From: FEN-1297 sp046706945
GTDB lineage: Bacteria > Bacteroidota > Ignavibacteria > Ignavibacteriales > Ignavibacteriaceae
DNA: 40,386 bases
NCBI GenBank assembly: GCA_046706945.1
Contig: JBJKOY010000310.1
Coordinates: 1 to 40,386, forward strand
Direction of reading: 5' to 3'
The translations under genes and the position numbers were made by a program. The notes under the pieces are model-generated. The model was not told where the DNA came from, searched no databases, and saw only the letters and a program-made list of their open reading frames with translations. Below, one piece after another: positions 33,846 through 40,386 of the stretch (the first letter of the stretch is position 1; the number at the start of each line of letters is the position of its first letter).

Positions 33846-36032
33846 ATGAAATCTCTATTGTCTCTGTTATGTTTATCCATGTTATTGTTTGTACAATGCT
33901 CCTCGGAAAAGAAACCCGAAAAACCGCCGCTGGCAAAGGCCGAACCGGTTGAGGATGTTTATTTCGGCGTAAAGATCAAAGATCCCTACCGCTATATGGA
34001 AAACCTAAAAGATACGACGGTGCAGAAGTGGATGAAAGCGCAGTCGGAATATGCCCGCTTAGTGCTTAACAGTATTCCCGGCAGGCAGACGCTGATCGAT
34101 AAAATGCAGGAATTCGACAAAAGAAAATCTTCGAAAGTAAGCAGCCTGAGAATTACGGATAACGATGTTTATTTTTACCTGAAGACCACTCCCGCCGACG
34201 AGACGGGAAAACTATATACAAGGAACGGCTTCGAGGGGAAAGAAGAATTGCTTTACGATCCGGCGTCGTTCAGCAAGGATACGACTTTGAAATATGTCAT
34301 AAGCGATATTTCGCCGTCGCGCGACGGTTCCCTGATTGCCTTCGAAGTGGCCCCCAACGGCTCCGAAAGTTCGGTTATGCTGATCATGAACGTTAAAGAC
34401 AAGAAGCTTTACCCGGAACGCATCGACCGGTGCTGGGGTGCCGGCATTTCATGGCTCGCAGACAACAAGTTCCTTCTTTTTAACCGGCTCCAGTCGAGCG
34501 ATGTGCATAATATGGACAGGGAAAAGAACAGCAAAGTTTACCTGCATAAATTAGGATCGGACCCGTCCGGGGATAAGGAATTTTTCTCCCGCGCAAAAAA
34601 CCCGGAACTGGGTATCAGGCCGGAAGATATTCCCGTTGTAAAGTACGACAATGACAGCCGCTATTTATACGCTTTTGCTTATACCGTTGACAGGAGGCTG
34701 AATGTTTTTTATGCGCCGGCAAGCGAAGCTAACAGCCCGAAAATCGGCTGGAAACATTTATTCTCTCCAGGCGACGAAGTCTACGATTTTTCCGCGACCG
34801 ATAAAGACCTTTACATATATACGCCGAAGAACGCGCCGAATTTTAAAATTCTTAAAACCTCGCTGAAAAATCCCGATATTGAGCACGCTGCAGAAGTAGT
34901 CCCGGAAGACCCGGATGCCGCCATAACTTCTTTCGGTTTAACAAAGGAAGCTTTGTATTATACGGTTACGAAAAACGGTGTAACCGCAAAGTTATTGCGT
35001 CTCCCGTACGGTTCCTCAAAAGCAGAGGAACTGCAGCTTCCGTTTGCCGCAGGAACCATAGATTTGAGTACAAAGGGATTCAAGTTCAGCGACGTCTGGG
35101 CAACCATTGCGGGGTGGACGAGCGATTACAAAAGGTTCCGCTACCTTCCTGATAAGAAAGAATTTAAACTCGAAACGCTGTCTTCAATTGCCGAATACCC
35201 GGAATATGCCGATTTGACGGTAGAAGAAGTTATGGTTTCTTCTTACGACGGAGTGAAAGTGCCTCTGTCGCTGATTTATAAAAAAGGTCTTAAAAAGAAC
35301 GGGAATAATCCTGTCTTTATATACGGGTACGGCGCATACGGGTATTCGATGGATCCGTTCTTCTCTCCAAATATGCTCCTGTGGACAGCCGGCAACGGTA
35401 TTTTCGCCGTGGCTCACGTGCGCGGGGGAGGAGAACTCGGCAATAAATGGTATAAAGCAGGGTACAAAACCACAAAGCCGAATACTTGGAAAGACCTGAT
35501 TAGCTGTGCCGAATATTTAATAAACGGGAAATACACCAATCCTCAAAAGATTGCCATAAACAGCGGGAGCGCCGGGGGCATACTAATCGGACGCGCAATG
35601 ACCGAACGTCCCGATCTTTTTGCCGCGGCAATTCCGCAAGTCGGATGCTTGAATACCGTGAGAGCGGAATATTCGCCCAACGGTCCGGTTAACGTGCCGG
35701 AATTCGGGACGGTAAAGGATTCGGTCGAATGCATGGCCCTGATTGAAATGGACTCGTACCTCCACCTGAAAAAAGGCGTTAAATATCCAGCTACCCTTGT
35801 AACTGCCGGTATGAACGACCCGCGGGTTATAGCGTGGCAGCCTGCAAAGTTTGCAGCCTTGCTGGAAGAGGACAATGCGTCGGATAAACCCGTTCTTTTC
35901 TGGACCGATTACGAAGCCGGGCACGGAATAGGCAATACAAAAACGAAACAATTCGAGAGCCTTGCCGATGTATACAGCTTTGCTCTATGGCAGACCGGCA
36001 ACCCGGACTTTAAACCGGCTAAGATTGAATGA
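33846..36032 (+). CDS. Prolyl oligopeptidase family (S9A) serine peptidase, exported
   Basis: The ATG at 33846 has GGGAGG just upstream and gives 728 residues starting with a hydrophobic export segment MKSLLSLLCLSMLLFVQC; C18 could be lipidated, though the -1 residue is unusual for a lipobox. The beta-propeller covers about 50-430 and begins with DPYRYMEN. The alpha/beta-hydrolase domain has YGYGAYGYSMDPFF and the triad S575 (GSAGG), D658 (AGMNDPRV) and H693 (AGHGIG). It should cut short peptides after proline in the periplasm or at a membrane, probably for peptide use as nutrient. It is divergent from valS. A period-8 array follows the stop. Confidence 0.95.
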   Translation: MKSLLSLLCLSMLLFVQCSSEKKPEKPPLAKAEPVEDVYFGVKIKDPYRYMENLKDTTVQKWMKAQSEYARLVLNSIPGRQTLIDKMQEFDKRKSSKVSSLRITDNDVYFYLKTTPADETGKLYTRNGFEGKEELLYDPASFSKDTTLKYVISDISPSRDGSLIAFEVAPNGSESSVMLIMNVKDKKLYPERIDRCWGAGISWLADNKFLLFNRLQSSDVHNMDREKNSKVYLHKLGSDPSGDKEFFSRAKNPELGIRPEDIPVVKYDNDSRYLYAFAYTVDRRLNVFYAPASEANSPKIGWKHLFSPGDEVYDFSATDKDLYIYTPKNAPNFKILKTSLKNPDIEHAAEVVPEDPDAAITSFGLTKEALYYTVTKNGVTAKLLRLPYGSSKAEELQLPFAAGTIDLSTKGFKFSDVWATIAGWTSDYKRFRYLPDKKEFKLETLSSIAEYPEYADLTVEEVMVSSYDGVKVPLSLIYKKGLKKNGNNPVFIYGYGAYGYSMDPFFSPNMLLWTAGNGIFAVAHVRGGGELGNKWYKAGYKTTKPNTWKDLISCAEYLINGKYTNPQKIAINSGSAGGILIGRAMTERPDLFAAAIPQVGCLNTVRAEYSPNGPVNVPEFGTVKDSVECMALIEMDSYLHLKKGVKYPATLVTAGMNDPRVIAWQPAKFAALLEEDNASDKPVLFWTDYEAGHGIGNTKTKQFESLADVYSFALWQTGNPDFKPAKIE

Positions 36033-36037
36033 AGAAT

Positions 36038-36069
36038 AATTGAATACTTGAACAATCGAATGCGGAATA
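36038..36069. repeat. Short period-8 array after the prolyl oligopeptidase
   Basis: Starting 5 bp after the stop, four 8-bp steps read AATTGAAT, ACTTGAAC, AATCGAAT, GCGGAATA. Read on the other strand, this matches the ATTGTTCAAGTATTCTGCATTC-type end of the rlmD array in content, so it is likely a small member of the same repeat family. Confidence 0.55.
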
Positions 36070-36135
36070 CTAGTGGCGTTGACTTTGTCATTAGACTGTT
36101 CTATATTTAATAGAACAGCTATAGCAGACTAAGAA

Positions 36136-36537
36136 ATGTTTATTAAAATAGATTTTGAATCGGAAGTCCCGATTTACGGACAGATTAAAAATCAGATTAT
36201 CGAAGGGATAGCATCGGGCAATTTGGCCGAAGGCGAGCCCCTGCCCTCGGTACGGCAATTTGCGGGCGATATAGGAATAAACATGCATACTGTTAATAAA
36301 GCATATTTGCTTTTGCGGAGGGACGGATTTGTAACGGTGCATAGAAGGAAAGGGGTTATTGTAAACGGCTCAGTCCAGATGCGGGATCCCGGTTTTATGG
36401 AAAAAATTTCCGAAACTATTAAACCGGTAATAGCCGAGGCGTACTGCAAAGGAATTACCGAAACGGAGTTTGCGGAAAAGTGTAAAAAAATATTCTTAAC
36501 ATTCAACAAAGGCTCCGGCAATGACGGCTCAAAATGA
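36136..36537 (+). CDS. GntR-family transcriptional regulator (YtrA subgroup)
   Basis: The 133-residue protein has an N-terminal winged helix-turn-helix: VPIYGQIKNQIIEGIASG, then LPSVRQFAGDIGINMHTVNKAYLLL as the recognition region, given here as LPSVRQFAGDIGINMHTVNK, and the wing DGFVTVHRRKGVIV. The C-terminal part is only about 50 residues and helical, as in YtrA-type regulators, which lack a large effector domain. It overlaps the following membrane-protein gene by 17 bp, so it probably regulates that operon. A palindromic operator in the 100-bp upstream spacer may be TTCTATATTTAATAGAA (near 36099-36115). Confidence 0.9.
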   Translation: MFIKIDFESEVPIYGQIKNQIIEGIASGNLAEGEPLPSVRQFAGDIGINMHTVNKAYLLLRRDGFVTVHRRKGVIVNGSVQMRDPGFMEKISETIKPVIAEAYCKGITETEFAEKCKKIFLTFNKGSGNDGSK

Positions 36538-37636
36538 TATGTTCTGGTTTACGTTTCCGGTAGCGGTTATTATAGCATTTATCGGATTTATTACTCCTTT
36601 TCTTTTAAGAGAAGACATCGTATTCGGCTCGCGATACCCGAACGAACTTATTCACCGCCTGGAAACGGGAAAGCTCAAAAAAAATTTCAAACTTATTTAT
36701 TTATCGATTTATATCCCTCTCCTGATTCTATTCGGCTTCATCATGTATACTTCCCGCTCTATTATTTACTTTAACTACGGGATCATCGGCGAAATAATCA
36801 TATATATATCGATCTATGCGGTATTTAACGGGAGATCGAAATTATTAAAGAAGGAATTACTGACACGGGAGAAAATACGGCCGCAAAAAGAAATCTTAAC
36901 TGTAGATACCGATTTCCGCAAAGAGAAATTTCTCATATCGATCCGGTGGTTTCTTCCTTCCCTGCTTATAATTATTTCAAATGCTTTAATATTAATTTTT
37001 TTCTACAATAAAATACCCGGTGAAATAGCTACCCATTACAGCCTTGCCGGTACGGCATCTCAGTTTACGGATAAAACTTATTTCCACGTATTGACGGCTC
37101 CGCTTACCTCGCTTATAATTTTATGCACGTTCATAATGATTTATTATTCCATTAAAGTAGCCAGGCAGGAAATCGACTCCAATAAACCGGAAACATCAAA
37201 ATTAAAAGACCGTCATTTCAGGCTGCTCTGGTCCGAATTTGCGGTCATAATCTGCACCGGGATAGTAATGTGGCTGTTCGTCGTTTCGCTGACGGCGGAC
37301 AAGCTGGTGGTTATTCCGCATAACATTTTCGAAACCTTTTTTATTTCATTCACATTTTTGATTTTATTATACTCGGTTATACTCGGAATAAAGACGGGTC
37401 AGTCAGGCAGCAGGTTAAAACTGAAAATCAACGAACCGGAAACGGGTATTAACAATATCGATGACGACTCCAACTGGAAATTGGGAATGATATATTTTAA
37501 TCCCCGAGACCCGGCAATATTCGTAGCCAAAAGATGCGGCATCGGGTGGACGGTAAATATGGGACGGCCCGCGGTAATAGTGATAGCAATTTCACTAATA
37601 GTATTTTTAATAATAACAAAAATTATTTCTAAATAA
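36521..37636 (+). CDS. DUF1648/DUF5808-type membrane protein
   Basis: The 371-residue protein has about eight transmembrane helices. The DUF1648 signature is NKIPGEIATHYSLAGTASQF near the middle, and the C-terminus has the DUF5808 pattern DSNWKLGMIYFNPRDPAIFV followed by RCGIGWTVNMGRPA. Such proteins commonly accompany GntR/YtrA-type regulators; a role in envelope stress or transport is suspected but not shown. Two starts are possible, ATG at 36521 or at 36539; both overlap or touch the regulator stop, so coupling holds either way. Confidence 0.87.
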   Translation: MTAQNDMFWFTFPVAVIIAFIGFITPFLLREDIVFGSRYPNELIHRLETGKLKKNFKLIYLSIYIPLLILFGFIMYTSRSIIYFNYGIIGEIIIYISIYAVFNGRSKLLKKELLTREKIRPQKEILTVDTDFRKEKFLISIRWFLPSLLIIISNALILIFFYNKIPGEIATHYSLAGTASQFTDKTYFHVLTAPLTSLIILCTFIMIYYSIKVARQEIDSNKPETSKLKDRHFRLLWSEFAVIICTGIVMWLFVVSLTADKLVVIPHNIFETFFISFTFLILLYSVILGIKTGQSGSRLKLKINEPETGINNIDDDSNWKLGMIYFNPRDPAIFVAKRCGIGWTVNMGRPAVIVIAISLIVFLIITKIISK

Positions 37637-37741
37637 TATGAAAGTTAATTTCCGTGCTCCTGTTTTTTAATTTAATCATTTATTGAAAAGAATGAATTTC
37701 CCGACATCTGAATATCCAAAACCGGAAGGATAAAAAATAAA

Positions 37742-38548
37742 ATGAAACTACTCATATTTGCATTTGCATTTTCGCTTCTTACCTCGTCTTGGGCTCAGAG
37801 TAAAGACGTCTCCATTGTTGTAAAAGGCTATAAACTAAACGGAACTCTCGAAGCGCCGGATTCAAAAAATCCCGCTGATGTTGTGCTCATAATTGCCGGT
37901 TCGGGTCCGACGGACAGAAACGGCAATACAACCATGCTCCCGGGAAAAAACAATTCGTTGAAAATGCTGGCGGATACGCTCTACAACAACGGGATCGCTT
38001 CACTGCGGTACGATAAAAGAGGGATCGGCGCAAACGAAAAGGTCAACGAATCCGATTTAACCTTCGACATGTACGTAAACGACGCCGTACAATGGATTAA
38101 ATTCCTGAGAAAGGACAACCGTTTTTCTAAGATAATAATAGCCGGCCACAGCGAAGGCTCTTTAATCGGAATGATAGCCGCCAGACTTGCCGGTGCGGAC
38201 AAATTCATATCACTGTGCGGCGCGGGCCGGCCGGCTTACGATCTGATAAAGGAACAGTTAAAAAACAACAATTTGCCGGATCAATTGATGAGCCAGTGCG
38301 ATGCAATAATGGATAGTTTAAAACAGGGCCGTACGGTAAAGAACGTCAACCCGTCCCTGGCAATGCTGTTCAGAGCCAGCGTGCAGCCGTACCTGATATC
38401 CTGGTTTAAATACGACCCGGTTAAAGAAATTTCCGAACTGGCGATTCCCGTTTTGATTATAGAAGGCACGACCGACATCCAGGTTAGCGTAAAAGACGCG
38501 GAGCTGCTTGCCGGCGCCGACAAGAATGCCGAACTGGTTATTGTTTAA
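37742..38548 (+). CDS. Exported alpha/beta hydrolase, interrupted by an in-frame stop before the catalytic histidine
   Basis: The frame encodes 268 residues with a signal peptide (LLIFAFAFSLLTSSWAQ), the oxyanion region IAGSGPTDRNGN, the nucleophile S137 in AGHSEGSLIG and the acid D245 in IIEGTTDIQV. It then stops at TAA (38546-38548) just where this family normally reaches its NMNH histidine motif. The same frame continues after the stop with exactly that motif, so a single base change (or a sequencing error) has cut the protein. As read, the product lacks the third triad residue and is probably inactive. The intact enzyme would be a periplasmic esterase or peptidase-like hydrolase. Confidence 0.88.
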   Translation: MKLLIFAFAFSLLTSSWAQSKDVSIVVKGYKLNGTLEAPDSKNPADVVLIIAGSGPTDRNGNTTMLPGKNNSLKMLADTLYNNGIASLRYDKRGIGANEKVNESDLTFDMYVNDAVQWIKFLRKDNRFSKIIIAGHSEGSLIGMIAARLAGADKFISLCGAGRPAYDLIKEQLKNNNLPDQLMSQCDAIMDSLKQGRTVKNVNPSLAMLFRASVQPYLISWFKYDPVKEISELAIPVLIIEGTTDIQVSVKDAELLAGADKNAELVIV

Positions 38549-38677
38549 AATATGAATCATATAGTGAAAGAAGTGCCTACACTCGACAGAGCAGCAAACA
38601 TTCAAAGTTACAGCAACCCTGACCTTCCTCTTTCGGGAACGCTTTGCAAAGATATCGTAGGATTTATTAAACAATAA
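38549..38677 (+). pseudogene. In-frame C-terminal remainder of the alpha/beta hydrolase
   Basis: Directly after the TAA the same reading frame encodes 42 residues, including NMNHIVKEVP, AANIQSYSNPDLPLS and the ending IVGFIKQ, then a second TAA at 38675-38677. This is the expected C-terminus of the upstream hydrolase, with the catalytic histidine at what would be residue 273. An ATG at 38552 could start a 41-residue fragment, but no ribosome site is obvious. Together with 37742-38548 the family length of about 311 residues is restored. Confidence 0.85.
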
Positions 38678-38699
38678 AAACTCTCAATCATACGGTCAG

Positions 38700-39347
38700 T
38701 TATTTGATTATATATTGATAGTTCGGAATTTTTACCTGAACGCCGTGGAAGGGTCCTTCAAGGTCGCTGTATTGATCGCCTACATCGCCGGCGATATTGA
38801 AACCGCGATTCGCCAGTCCGGTCCTGTTTTTTGATTTGTAATCAAGCGCGGTCATTTCGTATTCACTCGGATTACGGACAATAAGCGTATCGAATTTCGT
38901 ATAGCCCGCATTAATGAGATTTTTATAAGTTGCCTTATACTCATAATCTTTTCGCCCGGTAAGAAATACAATGCCGAACCCTCTCGATATAAGGTAATCG
39001 TATAATCTTTTTACCTGTTCAACGGCCGGTGCTTCGGCTTTATTAATCCATTCGCTCCATAGTCCCGCTGCATAACCGAAGTCGTATTCCTTGTTGAAAG
39101 CGTAATTCGATAAAGCGGTTTCGTCGATATCGAAAACAACGATGTCTTTTTTACCGGCCTGGATGTTTTTAAATTCGTTTATTGCTTTGTCAACGGCTTC
39201 TCCGGCTTCTTTATCGTACCGGCCGGATTCGTGATATTTTATGACTTCTTCTTTGGCAATACTTAAGTTGAGAGGGGCCGAAAAGCAGGCTTCTAAAATA
39301 AATACTATTCCAATAACAAACGCATATACCGGGAAATTCTTCTTCAT
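38700..39347 (-). CDS. HAD-superfamily acid phosphatase, exported
   Basis: The 215-residue protein has a hydrophobic export signal with a cysteine (C21) that may be lipidated, although Glu at -2 is unusual for a lipobox. The HAD catalytic motif is VVFDIDETALSN with D73 and D75; motif II is FLTGRKD and the late acidic motif is AGDVGDQYSDL. This places it in the class B / subfamily IIIB acid phosphatases, related to vegetative storage proteins and lipoprotein e(P4). It should remove phosphate from small organic phosphates or nucleotides in the periplasm. It is convergent with the interrupted hydrolase. Confidence 0.9.
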   Translation of the reverse strand: MKKNFPVYAFVIGIVFILEACFSAPLNLSIAKEEVIKYHESGRYDKEAGEAVDKAINEFKNIQAGKKDIVVFDIDETALSNYAFNKEYDFGYAAGLWSEWINKAEAPAVEQVKRLYDYLISRGFGIVFLTGRKDYEYKATYKNLINAGYTKFDTLIVRNPSEYEMTALDYKSKNRTGLANRGFNIAGDVGDQYSDLEGPFHGVQVKIPNYQYIIK

Positions 39348-39459
39348 CTGTTATTAAACCCCATTTAATAATTAATTAAAAGATAATAAAATGCCGGTTT
39401 ATATCAAGCGGTTAAAAATTTATGGCAGTGTTTTAATTTGTCGATTTAACTCATGGTTC

Positions 39460-39873
39460 GACCCTGCCTGCAGCACATAGGCATCAACTTAATTTTAATT
39501 TATTATAATGTAAGTAATTATATTATAATCAATTGACAGGATGATAATGCTAAAGTTAACTTTACTAATCCCGAAGGGATCACTTATGTGATAAGCCCTT
39601 CTCTTTCCAAGGGAAGGGTTGGCATTGCCACTAGGTGGGATGGGTTCGGCAGTTTAAAACTTCCTCAAACCCTCTCCTACCTCTCCCTTACGAAGAGAGA
39701 GGTTTATCGCATAAGTGATCCCTTTGGGATTATCGATCATATCTTTACATTATTCATTCTATCTCATACATTTTTACTTGTCATTTTGATTTATAATAGA
39801 GCATTATTTTTATTATATATAATCTTTTATATTAATTTAAGTTGACGCCTATGTGCCTGCGGCAGACAGGTTC
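39460..39873. repeat. Outer inverted repeat of a nested repeat element
   Basis: A left arm at 39460-39492 and a right arm at 39837-39873 are imperfect inverted copies, sharing GCACATAGGC(A/G)TCAACTTAA and the CCTGCCTG/CTGTCTGC stretch next to it. They enclose about 345 bp that holds the inner element and AT-rich flanks. No transposase frame exists, so this is a non-autonomous or REP/MITE-like structure. The spacer from 39348 to 40307 (960 bp) has no gene that I can support. Confidence 0.7.
39567..39731. repeat. 165-bp inner inverted-repeat element
   Basis: The ends 39567-39594 and about 39704-39731 are near-perfect inverted copies, starting AATCCCGAAGGGATCACTTA and ending (reversed) AATCCCAAAGGGATCACTTA. 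The inside has pyrimidine-rich and purine-rich runs such as CCAAGGGAAGGGTTGG and CCCTCTCCTACCTCTCCCTT that also pair loosely. Spurious translation gives an LSKGRVGI-type peptide, a familiar mark of dispersed non-coding repeats in environmental genomes. Confidence 0.75.
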
Positions 39874-39916
39874 GCTCAGCATGACAAATGTACAAATTTC
39901 AATTGTCATCCCGAGC
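39874..39916. repeat. REP-like palindromic unit
   Basis: GCTCAGCATGACAA (39874-39887) and TTGTCATCCCGAGC (39903-39916) are inverted copies with 12 of 14 positions paired around a 15-nt AT-rich loop. The right arm reads into a CCCGAGC...AGTCGAGG pattern typical of dispersed repeats, interrupted at 39917-39939 by a small hairpin (CTGCCT 39921-39926 with AGGCAG 39934-39939). Confidence 0.65.
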
Positions 39917-40192
39917 AGACCTGCCTGTCCGGTAGGCAGAGTCGAGGCGTTGCCCCAAGCCTGTCGAGGGGGAAGTTTCACTCATTCCTAATAATTTATA
40001 CAAATTAGGACACTACTTAAATTTATTACCTTTATTATTATCGAAATATAAATCGAATAATTTTATTCTCGTACTCGAATAGTACCGCAGAATAACGAAC
40101 TAGGACGAAATTTTTGGGCCGCCCGCTCTGCTTATTCCGTTACAATGTCTGCCGAGATATTATATAACAAAAGGCGATGACCGGCACAACAG

Positions 40193-40207
40193 GGGGAATT
40201 ATTCCCC
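40193..40207. promoter_or_regulatory. 15-bp palindrome upstream of the DUF1015 gene
   Basis: GGGGAAT (40193-40199) and ATTCCCC (40201-40207) mirror each other around one T. A second pair, TTCAC (40210-40214) and GTGAA (40228-40232), follows at once. The site lies about 100 bp before the DUF1015 start and could be a regulator-binding site; no regulator is identified. Confidence 0.4.
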
Positions 40208-40307
40208 GCTTCACGACATATATTTTTGTGAAATACTTTTTTATCAATGGATTATTGTTTGAATTTTGCGGATTTTAAAGCATTCAAATTTTAAGGAGTT
40301 TTATATT

Positions 40308-40386
40308 ATGGCGGTAATCAGACCGTTTAGAGCATTGCGCCCTTCCGAAAAGAGTGCCAGCCTGGTTGCAAGCGTTCCTTACGATG
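40308..40386 (+). CDS. DUF1015 family protein (partial, N-terminus only)
   Basis: Only 26 codons are inside the window: MAVIRPFRALRPSEKSASLV followed by ASVPYD. This is the highly conserved N-terminus of DUF1015 proteins. AAGGAG (40293-40298) lies 9 bp before the ATG, which fixes the start. In many genomes of this group the gene sits beside serine biosynthesis genes, but the neighbours here are beyond the window edge. The molecular function is not established. Confidence 0.85.
   Translation, partial: MAVIRPFRALRPSEKSASLVASVPYD

Noticed and set aside
39588..39845. 85-codon open frame in the last spacer
   Set aside because: It runs through the inner inverted-repeat element and an AT-rich flank; the LSKGRVGI-type peptide is a by-product of the repeat.
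39460..39939. Complete insertion sequence
   Set aside because: Inverted ends are present but there is no transposase frame between them.

Overview
The window looks like a chromosomal segment of a Bacteroidota/Chlorobiota-group bacterium, most probably of the Ignavibacteria. The main reasons are a secreted metallopeptidase ending in a type IX secretion (T9SS) sorting domain with the SQNYPNPFNPSTKI signature, a short Bacteroidota-type AMP nucleosidase, and moderate-to-low GC with AT-rich spacers. It is mostly core and lifestyle genes. I see no tRNA, rRNA, CRISPR array, transposase, prophage or integrase. The taxonomic call is an inference from these signatures.

Layout. 1-7.4 kb is an energy and redox block: a dihydroorotate-dehydrogenase-like flavoprotein (cut by the window edge), pyruvate:ferredoxin oxidoreductase (nifJ), a small glutaredoxin followed by a stand-alone groES, and a fused ADP-forming acyl/acetyl-CoA synthetase. 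PFOR plus the ADP-forming synthetase would convert pyruvate to acetate with ATP formation. 7.6-14 kb holds two related PAS histidine kinases on either side of a PLP amino-acid decarboxylase. 14-18.8 kb has a DASS-type anion transporter, a methyltransferase overlapping rlmD, and amn. 19.2-25 kb has the T9SS metallopeptidase with a small lipoprotein, then an APC permease fused to universal stress domains and overlapping an MscS-type TM-helix protein. 25.2-29.3 kb is stress-related: a GNAT-like protein, OsmC, a small outer-membrane-type protein, and egtB-egtD for the ergothioneine pathway. 29.3-36 kb has a DUF389 protein, a DinB protein, valS and a prolyl oligopeptidase. 36-39.4 kb has a GntR regulator/DUF1648 pair, an alpha/beta hydrolase interrupted by an in-frame stop, and a HAD phosphatase. 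The last kilobase is a repeat-rich spacer before the first codons of a DUF1015 gene.

The organism probably lives with changing oxygen. PFOR and ADP-forming acetate production suit anaerobic metabolism, whereas EgtB (an oxygen-dependent enzyme family), OsmC and glutaredoxin suit exposure to oxygen.

The least expected signal is in the spacers. Several genes (groES, rlmD, the prolyl oligopeptidase, the T9SS peptidase) are followed directly by degenerate tandem arrays with a strict 8-bp or 7-bp period. One 8-bp array inverts at its centre around a perfect 14-bp hairpin, and one 7-bp array ends on the stop codon of the peptidase gene. A nested inverted-repeat element occupies 39.46-39.92 kb. A terminator-like hairpin sits about 100 bp in front of the glutaredoxin-groES pair. 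No gene set here clearly forms an undescribed system; these repeats and the small operons of unknown logic are the best leads.
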